From positions 62,001 to 126,000 of the forward strand of contig JAFBJZ010000617.1 in NCBI GenBank assembly GCA_016785225.1: a stretch of 64,000 nucleotides of DNA, written 5' to 3'. A program made the translations under genes and the position numbers. Numbering within the stretch: the stretch's first letter is position 1; each line of letters begins with the position of its first letter. Below, in pieces: positions 11,737-21,632 of the stretch. Under the pieces are notes generated by a model, which was given only the letters and a program-made list of their open reading frames with translations, was not told the origin of the DNA and ran no database searches. The DNA is from Psettodes erumei (lineage: Eukaryota > Chordata > Actinopteri > Pleuronectiformes > Psettodidae).

Positions 11737-12768
11737 ACACCCCGACTCCAGGCTTGTACTACAACAGAGTTTAGTAGAGAGTAGAGAGTATGGATCTTCT
11801 CTTCTCTTCTTCTTGCTTCAGATAATAGACCAACCGGAGCTGGATCTGAGCCCCAAGCTTTGCACAAAGTTGAGCCAGAAAACAACACGCACGTTTTTTT
11901 GCCGGTTGAAATACAGATCAAGTTTTTTTGCAGGAATTCACACTGGACAAAGTCAGTGTGTAATGAAAGAATCTCGTTATCCAGGATTCTTTTTCTGTCT
12001 CTGACAGGATGAAGTAGCTGTTGTTTTTTTTCTAGTAAAAAAGTGAATTACCATATTGCTGTAAAATCCCCTTCTGCTGGCTTTTCAGTCAAATTAACAA
12101 ACTGCCATTCGTTGGCTGTAAAATCTGCCATCGGAGAAATGATTTGATTGTCCTGCTTTTAGTGAGGATTATGACTCTGCAACATGGAACAAACAGCTGC
12201 TGCGATTTTGTTTGTCGGTCGCTCCGCGTTGACGACGACGCTCCGTGCGTTTCGGACGCGTCCGTCAGGCGGATGCGTTTTTTTTTTTTTTGGGTAAGCG
12301 AGCTCCATCGTGCCGTCAAAGTTAGTGAGGCGTGTCACTGTGCAATTTCACTGATGGATTCTGCAATCGCCGCACTTCTCCGGCGGCGTGAGGGAAAACA
12401 TTAGCAATGGGGTTTGTGCGCCCATTTAACTTAATTGCAGGGATGCTAACTCGGCAAAGGGTTAAGGGGTCCCATTCGACTGGAGCTCTGACGAGTCGTG
12501 GTCCCCGCCGGGCGAAATGTAAACTTGAATCTCCGGTTCCCCGCCCGTGTGCATTACGAAGGAAAAACGGAAAAGCACAAATAGCAAGCGTGTCCTCTGA
12601 AGACGCACAATCGACCGACAACACGATAGATAATCTGTTTGGATGTTTTGGATTTTTTTTTGTAATGTCTGGGTCAGTCCCAGACGTTTTTAGAAAAATT
12701 GCAGTAAATTCTATTTAATGGTCCTCTCATTACATTTGTCTTCCGCAGCAGTGAGAGATCCAAACGCT

Positions 12769-12812
<44 letters not shown>

Positions 12813-13914
12813 AGAAGTGAAATTCAAGGGGAAAACACAATCAGGACGGTTGAGAGATGTAACTTAATAATTGTAATAAGCAGATTTCAACTATTACAAA
12901 GGGCTTCACAGTGAAGGACCAACAAACTAAAACAACACAACAATACAACACAAAATAACTTGAATTGTTTGAGAGTATTTTTTTGCTCCGGACTTAAAAA
13001 AACGTAAGTTAGCGTGTAGCCCAGAACTCGGACGCCCCAATCAGAATTAAAAGAAACAAAACAACCAAAAACAAAACAAACAAAATAATAATTCAGCGGT
13101 CCACAGTTTGAGACAAATGAGACACAATCCGTCAAACTGATAAAGTGACAGTGAAGCAGCAGGCGAGGGCATTAGCAGCTGAAACGAGGCCATTGTCAGC
13201 CGTCAGCGGCCCGCCGCAGATTACCGCCGTCGCTGTTATTATCTCTCGTTTGCGATTTCATTGCGCATTGCCATATGTGTCGGGCAATAATTTCATCACT
13301 CATTTCCAAATAATGATCGCCGGCCTGTTGGCGCGCTCCGGCGTGATTTGGCGAGCTGACTCGGGCGGAGACGGGCTTTTTTGCGGTCCGCGATGCGATG
13401 CAGGCCATCCAAAACACAAAGCCACAGCGGAGACTTTTAAACAGATTATCTGATCAATCAATGATGATATTATTATGATCATACGCTTTGATTCCGTGAC
13501 AATGAATTAACTCTCGCCCCAGAACATGAGTAAAGAACCACGACTGACTGACGGAGAGTTCGGTTAATTTCAGTTGTGTGTTCATCAAATCACTTGAATG
13601 AGCCGTCACCCCCCCACAGAGCTGATCAAAGCTCCACACGTGGCATAATTACATCAACTTCTGTAAGAGATGAAAGATGAAAAGGATCAGAGTTTCCTTT
13701 TTTTTTTTACCCATAATCTGATTTATTAACTTTGGGACTTGATCTTCTTGCAGTGAGGAACGAGGTCGGCTCCACGCCCCAGACGTTTCCTTTGAGGATG
13801 AAAACAGAAATGAGGTTTTAAGTCTCAGAAAGGAGCGAAACTAATCTCAAGCAGCATCAATCCAGAGGAATTTGAGTTTGTTTTCTTTGGGTTTCACGAA
13901 CTTGGGGACGCCGC

Positions 13915-13996
13915 CGCTGCGAGCAGGATTCGAACCTGCGCGGGGAAACCCCATTGGATTTCGAGTCCAACGCCTTAACCACTCGGCCATCGCAGC
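13915..13996 (-). tRNA. tRNA-Ser (anticodon CGA)
   Basis: The 82-nt type II tRNA has a seven-pair acceptor stem (GCTGCGA/TCGCAGC), D-arm GCCGAGTGGTTAAGGC, anticodon arm TTGGA-CTCGAAA-TCCAA with anticodon CGA, a long variable arm GGGGTTTCCCC, T-arm GCAGG-TTCGAAT-CCTGC and discriminator G. It reads UCG codons. No TTTT pol III terminator is visible within about 50 nt downstream, which is unusual but not disqualifying. Confidence 0.95.
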
Positions 13997-14229
13997 TTCA
14001 TGTGAGCAGGTCGGGCGCATCCCGTCACAAACCTGCTCAACATCGGTGTTTGTTTTTTTTTCTTGAGAGCGAGCAGGACTAAAACGTGCCTCATGTAACC
14101 ACTGAGCTGGATCTGTCACTGATTTCATGAAAAGTTGTTTAAAACTTCCTGCTGTACTTTGAAACAGAGAGTACATGGAGGTGAAAGGTCAAACCCCTTT
14201 GATTAAGGGGTGTTAACAAAGATGTGCAT

Positions 14230-14311
14230 CGCTGCGAGCAGGGTTCGAACCTGCGCGGGGAAACCCCATTGGATTTCAAGTCCAACGCCTTAACCACTCG
14301 GCCATCGCAGC
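14230..14311 (-). tRNA. tRNA-Ser (anticodon TGA)
   Basis: It is nearly identical to its neighbour, differing at the anticodon (loop CTTGAAA, anticodon TGA) and in one T-arm base. The acceptor, D, long variable and T arms are all intact. Downstream on the minus strand there is a short CCCCTT/AAGGGG inverted repeat but no clear T-run terminator close by. Confidence 0.95.
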
Positions 14312-14558
14312 TCCGTGGGCGAAGCTTGACGTGAGTACCGATGGGTCGGTGGCGAAACTGCTCCAGTAAAGGACTATTTCACCAAACTTCCACCGTTACT
14401 CACGTCATTCCTCGCACTGAGGCGTTGGATGGAGGAGTCGCGACAGAAAGTTTCCACGTTTCTTTGCCCTTGAGGGAAAGACAGTCCACATTACAAGTAA
14501 ATGAAACCCGCTTGCCATTAATTATGCTTAGCAAATGAGATTATCCACAGCTGTCAGA

Positions 14559-14593
<35 letters not shown>

Positions 14594-14823
14594 CAGCGAG
14601 CGGGTGCTCTCCGCCCCCCACCCCACCGCCATGCCTAATTTCATTATTCTATTAAATAAGGTTCATTAACAGCGGCTGGAACACCAGCGCTGTGGAATAT
14701 GAAGCTTCCTCGTCTCGCCTCGGCTCTTTCTGCAGCATTTCTGTGTCCGGTTAAAGTCCGGACGCCGTCGTCCAAAGACGGTTCCGTGACCCGTGACGGG
14801 TTCAGGCGTCTGATACACAACAA

Positions 14824-14905
14824 GCTGCGATGGCCGAGTGGTTAAGGCGTTGGACTTGAAATCCAATGGGGTTTCCCCGCGCAGGTTCGAACCCTGCTCG
14901 CAGCG
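14824..14905 (+). tRNA. tRNA-Ser (anticodon TGA), opposite strand copy
   Basis: This copy is the same in the mature region as the TGA copy at 14.2 kb but inverted. The box A (TGGCCGAGTGG) and box B (GGTTCGAACCC) pol III promoter elements are intact. A TTTT terminator occurs 18 nt downstream (14923-14926). Confidence 0.96.
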
Positions 14906-16178
14906 TCGGAAGAGTCGGGATCTTTTATTATCGTTGAAGCGGTCGGCCCTCACAAAAACCTGGTGCCGTCGGCTGAGGGTACGAGTCTCCGGTCGGAGGA
15001 GAGGCGAGACCGTCGTGCTAACCCAAACTTCTCAGCGGCAGATGAAGGAAAACTTTAACAGTCGTGTGTGTTGTTTAAACCGGAAACTTCCTGGATCCCT
15101 GAGCGTACTGAGATCCTGGGTAACCTGGAGTTAAGTCAAGAGTCACAGTTGGGTGCAAGTTAATGAAGTGCTACCTGATGTGTGTGTGTGTGTGTGTGTG
15201 TGTGAGGGGATCAATGAATAAGTGTGAAAGCGACAGAAAGTGTGGGACGGAGCGAGGGCTTTCGCCGACGCAACCCAAAGACAAACACAGTTCTGACCAT
15301 TTTTATTTTTTTTTTTTTTTGGGTCCTAAAAATAAACGGCCCCATTAGAGGCGGGATGATGATGCAGGTCATTAAAACACCTCCCAGCATGCACCTGCCT
15401 TCAGAAGCTCCAGACTCACATCATTACATTCACATCCCATCTCGCCGCGCTCGCCCTCATATCAACCCGCCACTTAATGGCGTCACACGCCTGATATCGC
15501 TGCAAGGTGCAAGGTTAATGCAGAACAGTTTAGTCGGCGCCTCTTCATTATTCTAACGACTTTTAGTTTGCATTGCGGCGCCCGTCACAATCCACGGGGG
15601 TAAAAAAACAAAAAAAACAAACAGGCAGTAAAATGATCCACCGGGAAGTTGTAAAAATACACGTGTATTTCATTTCATAGTTACTGTGACTATGAAAGCG
15701 ACTTGATATGAAATCCATTCAGATTTGATGAGGCTGGTGTATTTCATAGCTTTTTATGATAATTTATAATTATCTTAACCCCCAAAAATCCTGCAGAACG
15801 TGCCTGCGTTGGAAATATATTTGCAGCCGGCTTACACAGATCATTACGGCCTCAGTATTTAAGTGTCTTGAAACGGAGCGTTATTCTTAATGCGGCTTCA
15901 TAATAACTGCACTTTGAGCAGACAGGCTGTGGTATTTTATAAACGGCGGATATTAAATATAAGTGCAGCCCAGTTCTCCGTGTTTACGTCTGTATGCGCT
16001 GTTGAACACAAGCTGTTTGTCGGCGGCGGCGGCAACCACACGATCCCGATGCATTTGCATGAAAATACAAAACAATCTCACATTGGTCACCTCGCGTCTC
16101 ACCTCACTCACAGTATTAGTAACTGCGATGTTCACAAACACGACTGTGAAACCTCGTCTTTGTGATTCTGTGTTTCAG
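14906..16178. other. Interval between tRNA cluster and adarb2; no confirmed gene
   Basis: It holds a GT array (15180-15204), a T-run and two sequence-complex stretches (15.34-15.56 and 15.84-16.14 kb). A small perfect inverted repeat tttcatagt / actatgaaa lies at 15673-15697. I see no coding exon until the acceptor at 16178. Confidence 0.45.
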
Positions 16179-16217
16179 AAGGCGGCGCCGCGCTGTCGAC
16201 CCTCATCGGTCCCACGA
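16179..16217 (+). CDS. Possible upstream coding exon of adarb2 (tentative)
   Basis: A strong acceptor (tgtgtttcag) ends at 16178 and is followed by a frame reading GGAALSTLIGPTRHRDD, which resembles the N-terminal ILSTFLAPFKH segment of mammalian ADAR3. The frame hits a stop at 16262-16264, so a donor must come earlier. The GT at 16218 (ATC G|GTCCCA) gives the phase that joins to the next exon, but it is a poor donor match. Both the identity and the 3' limit are uncertain. Confidence 0.25.
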
Positions 16218-16367
16218 GACACCGGGACGACGCGGCGTCTTCGGCCGAGGACGCGGACGCTTAAATCTTCCTCCTTTTTCTGTTCGCGCTCTGAAGTTTC
16301 CCATGTGCGTGAATGTGAAGAAATCATCTTTTCTTGTTTCCTGTCATGGTTTCCGATCCGTCGACAG

Positions 16368-18653
16368 GCACGAGCAGCTTGGAGGTGAAAGAGAATCAAG
16401 AGGACGACCCGCGGCGGAAGTATCGTCCGTCAAATTTCTTCCTGAGGCCGAGAGCCGCGAAGAGGAAGCGGCCGCCCTGCCAGAGCCACGCCACGTGCAA
16501 GCGGGCGGCCTGGGCCGTCACTCAGAAGAACGCGCTGGTGCAGCTGAACGAGTTGCGGCCCGGGCTGCGCTACGAGATCACGTCCGAGACCGGCCCCCTG
16601 CACGCGCCGGTGTTTTCCGTCGGCGTGGAGGTGAACGGCGTCCGCTTCGAGGGCCGAGGGCCGACCAAGAAGCGGGCCAAGATGCGGGCGGCGGAGCTGG
16701 CTCTCCGCTCCTTCGTCCAGTTCCCCAACGCCTCGCAGGCCCACGCCGTTCTGGGGAACCTGGCCGGCGTCCCTGCGGATTTCACGGCGGATAAACCGGA
16801 CGTCTCCGACGTGTTGCTCAAAGAGTTTGAGCCGTCGCTGTTTGAGAACCGTGACCTCCCGCGCCGCAACGCCGCCCGAAAAGAGGTTCTCTCCTGCGTT
16901 TACGACCACAAACGAGCGGCTCGGCGGCGAGCCCTGTTCCAGCGCCTCAGCCCGGTGGCGCTGCTGAACGAGCTGCGGCCGGGACTCGGGTACATGTGCC
17001 TGGCGGAGCGCGTTGGCGGCCGGCTGGTGAGGAACTTTGTCATGGTGGTCAGGGTGGAGGGGAGGGTGTTCGAAGGGTGCGGCCACAGTAAAAGACTGGC
17101 GAAGGCGCGGGCGGCGGCCGCCGCCCTGCGGGCCTTCTACGACATCAGTCCGGGACCAGAGAGGAAGGTCACGGGCCTCCAGGGCGGCCGAGCCAGAAAC
17201 CAGCTACCTCAGGTGAGTACGCAGAGGACCTGGATAAATGGGGGAGAATTGTCCCGCGCGGTCTTTCGCTGTCGTCCTTCATGAACCGGGGGGATCGGCC
17301 CCGCGGAGCCCGGAACGCCGGGATGCGCAAAAGGAATATTGGAGACATGTCGATCGGTTATTACGCCCTGAGGGGTGACGGGATGAGACGATGCAGGCTG
17401 ATGCACCCAACACCAAATAAGCCAACGATTTGCTTCCCGTCTCCTCTCTGTCTCGACCCCCCCCCAATACAATACAAACTGTCTGTCAGGCGGCATGACG
17501 CATTAATGAACATTATTACACCACATTAGGGATGAAGGAGGAGCGGCAGCGGACCGAGGAGATTGAGTTGGAGCGGGAAGGCGGTGTGAAGAGCAGAATA
17601 ATCTGACGGATAATTGTTTAACACACTCATTACACACGACCTTGTGCCACCGTCACCCGGAAAACACTGAGCAGAGATTCAACGCCAAAAAAAAATTAAT
17701 AAATAAAACAAACTAACTTCCTGTTGGCACCTGCACACACCTGAGTCTGCCCCACCGGACGTTTATGTTTTGAGCCGCAGACGCTCACCCTGATGCTGCT
17801 TTAGTGTACGACAATAAATACGGCCCAGCCGTTATCCTTTAAGTACCAACGCAAAAGGATTTGGAGCGCTGGTGTGCGGCGTTAGTGCCATTAACCCAAA
17901 TTGGGGCCGCGTAAACACGCACATCTCCTGAAATTATCTTTATTCCTCAGGTCGTTAAAGCCGCATAACATCTATTTTTTTTTTGTCTTTTTTCCTGGCG
18001 GGGTTGAACAGGATGTAGTTCACAGTTATAAATCAGCAGAGATGTTTTTTTCCTCCTTTGTTTAACGATTAAAAAAAAGGGGGGGAGACTCTGTGAGGTC
18101 ACCTGGTGGACAGGTGAGGGACCATCGTGACTCTCTCTTTCTCTCCTGCAGTTCTTCGCCGAGTCCATCTTCCACCTGGTGAGAGAGAAATACTCCGAGC
18201 TGGCCGACAGTCGTCTGTCGAGCTCGCACGCCCGACACAAGGTCCTGGCGGGGATCGTCATGACCAGAGGTGAGAGGTCAGAACCCCGGTGGGCCCGGTG
18301 GGGGGGGGGGGCTCGGTGGTTCAGATCGTTTGGGGACTTTATGTAAAAACTCAGGTGTGTGTCCCCAATCGGGTCAATTTGCCACAGGTGGACTCACACC
18401 TCAGGGAATGATTAAAGCAAACAGGAAGCACCTGCCATAAATAAATGAAGAAAAAAATGTGAAGATCTCCTGAAGCATCTGCAGGATGATGATGTGGATT
18501 ATCATCCTTTAATAGTCTGGGGTTGAAACCTCAGATTACCCCCCCTAATCCTGAATCTTTGATAAGGGCCAGATTGTTGTTGTTTTTTGAGAGCAATTGT
18601 TCAGTCATGCACTTTTCAGTAGCCCCCCCCTGCCCCCCCAGCCCATTAATATT

Positions 18654-18707
<54 letters not shown>

Positions 18708-18873
18708 GGGGGTGGGGGGGGGGGGTGGAGCTGTCTCGACGTCTCGTTCAGACAGTCAAATGAGGCGTCTTGCAGGAACGTCTCGTTCCGTCCGACAGCT
18801 CTTCATTTTGCTCAGTGAGTCACGGGGAAATCTGAGCTGCACTTCCCTCTTCTCTCTGTACACACTCACGTTG

Positions 18874-18910
<37 letters not shown>

Positions 18911-21632
18911 CCTCCTCCTCCTCCAGGGTTCGACCTCAGATCAGCCCAGGTCGTGTCTCTGGCCACGGGGACGAAGTGTCTGGACTTGGATGACGACGTG
19001 AGCGGCCGCGACTTGACGCTCAGCGACTGCCATGCCGAAGTCGTCAGCAGGAGGGCGCTGGTTCGATTCCTGTACGCCCAGCTGGAGCTGCTGCTGTGGT
19101 ACAGTAACACCTGTTTTTCTGCTGCAGTTTTTAGCAAACGTTACTGAAACTGCAAGAAATCAGAGCATTTCATTTCTATTTCCAGCCAATTCTTCACTTG
19201 TTGCCTATTGGGTCACACAGAAACAGTTAAGGTCCTAAAACCCCAAACGGACCCCAGCTAACTTTATCTTCAGGGGCTGATGAGCTTGTCAGTTTTTACC
19301 TAAGTTGTTTTAAATCCTCTAACTTCTTCATTCTTGTATTTTCGGCTCCTGTTCTCTCTGAAGTAAGTCCGCAGACGGCGAGGAACGATCCATCTTTGTA
19401 CGCAACACAGGCGGCGCCGGCTTCCGGCTGCGGGACGGCGTCCTCTTTCACATGTACGTCAGCTCGTCGCCGTGTGGAGACGCTCGGATCAACTGCCCCT
19501 ATGAGACCGCTGCCGCCGCCGCCGCCTGCGAGACAAACACGTGTAGGTCACAGTTGTAATGCCAACACTCACCAATCGCTGTTGTGAATTACACAGATAT
19601 GATCGCTAATCCAAAATGTGGAGACGGGATCTTAATCTGCAGCTCCGCACTTATTTATCTTCTGGTCTTATTGGCTGCACAAACCCAAGTGATTTATTTA
19701 AACCAGAAATCAATTCTCAGGCTAAGAAACGATCAACGTGGAATTCAGTGTCGGACCCCTTTAGATGCCTTGCTCTGTGGAACGTCAGCAGTCGCCTAAC
19801 CTGATTTCCTCCGCCCCCTGTCAGACCCCAGCCGGAGGTTTCGCTGTCACCTCAGGGTGAAGGTGAACGGAGGCGAGGGAACGCTGCCCGTCACGGCACG
19901 GAGAGCCAATCACAAGCGGGACGGCGCGTCGCCGGGTAAACCTCTGGTCACCATGTCGTGCACCGACAAAATGGCAAAGTGAGTCCGACTGAATCCACTA
20001 AGCGTTGAAGTTGCAGCTGGGGTTCACGTTGACACTCAAACAAACAGCCGTCCAACCGCCACCGTTTGTACCAACAGGTGGAGCGTCGTTGGACTACAGG
20101 GGGCGCTCCTGTCCCACCTGGTGGAGCCGGTCTACCTGCACAGCCTGACGGTGGGGACGCTGAGCCACACGGGTCACCTGGGCAGAGCCCTGACGCGCCG
20201 CCTCCTCCCCGTCAAGCACCTGCCGTTCCCCTACCGCCGACGGCAACCGCTGCTCAGCTGTGGGTCCGAGCGCGGTCCTGGACCGCCCGATTCCCACGCT
20301 CACTCGATAACGGTCGCGCCACGTGCCGCTCCGAAGCCCAACCCGTTGGTTTTGTCTCCATCCTCGCAGGTCTGAGCAGCAGCGAGGTCCGGCCGGCGGG
20401 GAAGCCCCCGAACGTCAGCGTGAACTGGAGCTGTGGCGACGGAGCCCTGGAGGAGATCAGCACCTCCACGGGAAGGAGGAAGGACTCCGGGACGCCATCG
20501 CAGCTCTGCAGGAGCTTCCTGTTCGCCCGCTGGCAGAAGCTGCAGCAGCAGGTCGAGTGGGGTTTAACGTATTTTCAAGCTCACGTGAAAGGTAGAAAAG
20601 GTAGAAGCGATCCCTCTTTCTCAAAAAAGGCCGCACTGTCTCCAGGCTCCAACACATCACAACGCTGTTAAGTTTAATTTAGTCAAGAGTGTATGTGCGG
20701 GGGCCAGCCGGCCTCGGCTTAAAATTTGATGGAGGCAGAAAGAGTCGTAATTATTTACAGAAGCAACTGGAGTCGTCGTAAGAGAAGCTGCTCGGCACAT
20801 CACGTAGAAGAGAGGACGCTAACAGTTTTGAAGAGAGAAGAAGAAATCTTCTTCACCCTAATCTGTCAGAAAACCCAGATTAGGGTGAAGAAGTGAAAAT
20901 TTACAGATTTAAGGTGAAAACTTTCCCCACTTGAGCACTTGAGACATGCGAAAACAGCCCGTTAGTGTCAAGACTCTGCACAGCGACGTCGGAGTGAGGG
21001 AACAACGAGGACAAAAAAGACATTTTTGAGCACGTCGGCCTGGAGAAGTTTTATAGCTCTTTGTGATTGCTGACATGCGCAGGTGTGAGCGAACACATTA
21101 TCTTGGATTCAGACGTCAGCTCCGGGCCACTGCTTTTCAATCACCGGCGCAGCTTTCATGGCGCGGAGCGGAGCCGACATTAATGCGATCGGTTACGGCC
21201 GGGCTTTACCTGCACTGACAAGTCAAAATGTCTGCCGTGGAAAATAGCCATTTTCGTGGCACAGGTGTCATTCTGTGGGTTTTTATCCGAGAGCTCAACA
21301 GGAGCTCTACCGAAACACAACCGGATGACTTCACAGTCTTTGTATCAGCAATTTAAATAGTTCAGAAAATATAATGTCATCAAAACACTGGAAAATATGT
21401 GCTTCATTCATTTGTGTGTGTGTTTTGTTATCACTTTAGGACTGAAAACCACGTTTCTGTCTCCTTATCTCAGGTGAACGGTCAGATATCGGGGACTTGT
21501 TGCGGATCCAAAATGGCTGCCGGACGCTACCAGAGGGCCCTGCAGCAGTTTAGCGGCGGTCTGCAGGCGGGAGGTCTGGGGACGTGGCTCAGAAAACCTC
21601 CGCCTCCGGGTCACCTAAACGCCAGCGTCTGA
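16368..21632 (+). CDS. adarb2: ADARB2 (ADAR3/RED2), adenosine deaminase RNA-specific B2, missing N-terminus
   Basis: Nuclear dsRNA-binding protein of the ADAR family; mammalian ADAR3 is brain-enriched and regarded as catalytically inactive, competing with ADAR1/2. Exons: 16368-17212, 18152-18269, 18927-19098, 19364-19542, 19825-19978, 20078-20259, 20370-20551, 21474-21632, all phase-consistent, giving about 663 residues (human 739). The big first exon has SSLEVKENQ, basic AAKRKRP and two dsRBDs (the first with GPTKKRAKMRAAELALRSF, the second with GHSKRLAKARAAAAALRAF). The deaminase domain keeps DCHAEVVSRR (zinc His and catalytic Glu), SSPCGDAR and MSCTDKMAKW. The end GGLGTWLRKPP matches ADARB2. 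The exon ending at 19542 carries an alanine run (PYETAAAAAACE) in the loop before the third zinc-binding segment and uses an atypical donor (GTAGGT). The N-terminal Arg-rich exon is not found. Poly(A) signals lie at 21786 and 23096. Confidence 0.93.
20848..20893. repeat. Perfect 18-bp inverted repeat (hairpin) in the last adarb2 intron
   Basis: CTTCTTCACCCTAATCTG (20848-20865) is followed by a 10-nt loop and its exact reverse complement (20876-20893). In the pre-mRNA this would fold to an 18-bp dsRNA stem. The final intron runs from 20552 to 21473. Confidence 0.85.

Larger units (their letters stand above)
6831..13914. other. Gene-poor interval between the TRIM gene and the tRNA-Ser cluster
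   Basis: No coding exon is supported here. The interval contains (CA)n/(GT)n arrays (about 8150-8180, 9267-9297, 11256-11305, 12769-12810), a GGAA array (about 8200-8235), A/T homopolymers and copies of a dispersed repeat with the core gctaagctaggctaac. Several 150-300 bp stretches free of simple repeats (11.08-11.24, 12.34-12.62, 13.14-13.45 kb) could be conserved non-coding elements. The far-upstream first exon of adarb2 might lie here, but I could not identify it. Confidence 0.5.

Noticed and set aside
16162..16794. 210-codon plus-strand frame overlapping the first big adarb2 exon
   Set aside because: It is out of frame with the conserved dsRBD sequence and Arg/Gly-rich from GC bias.
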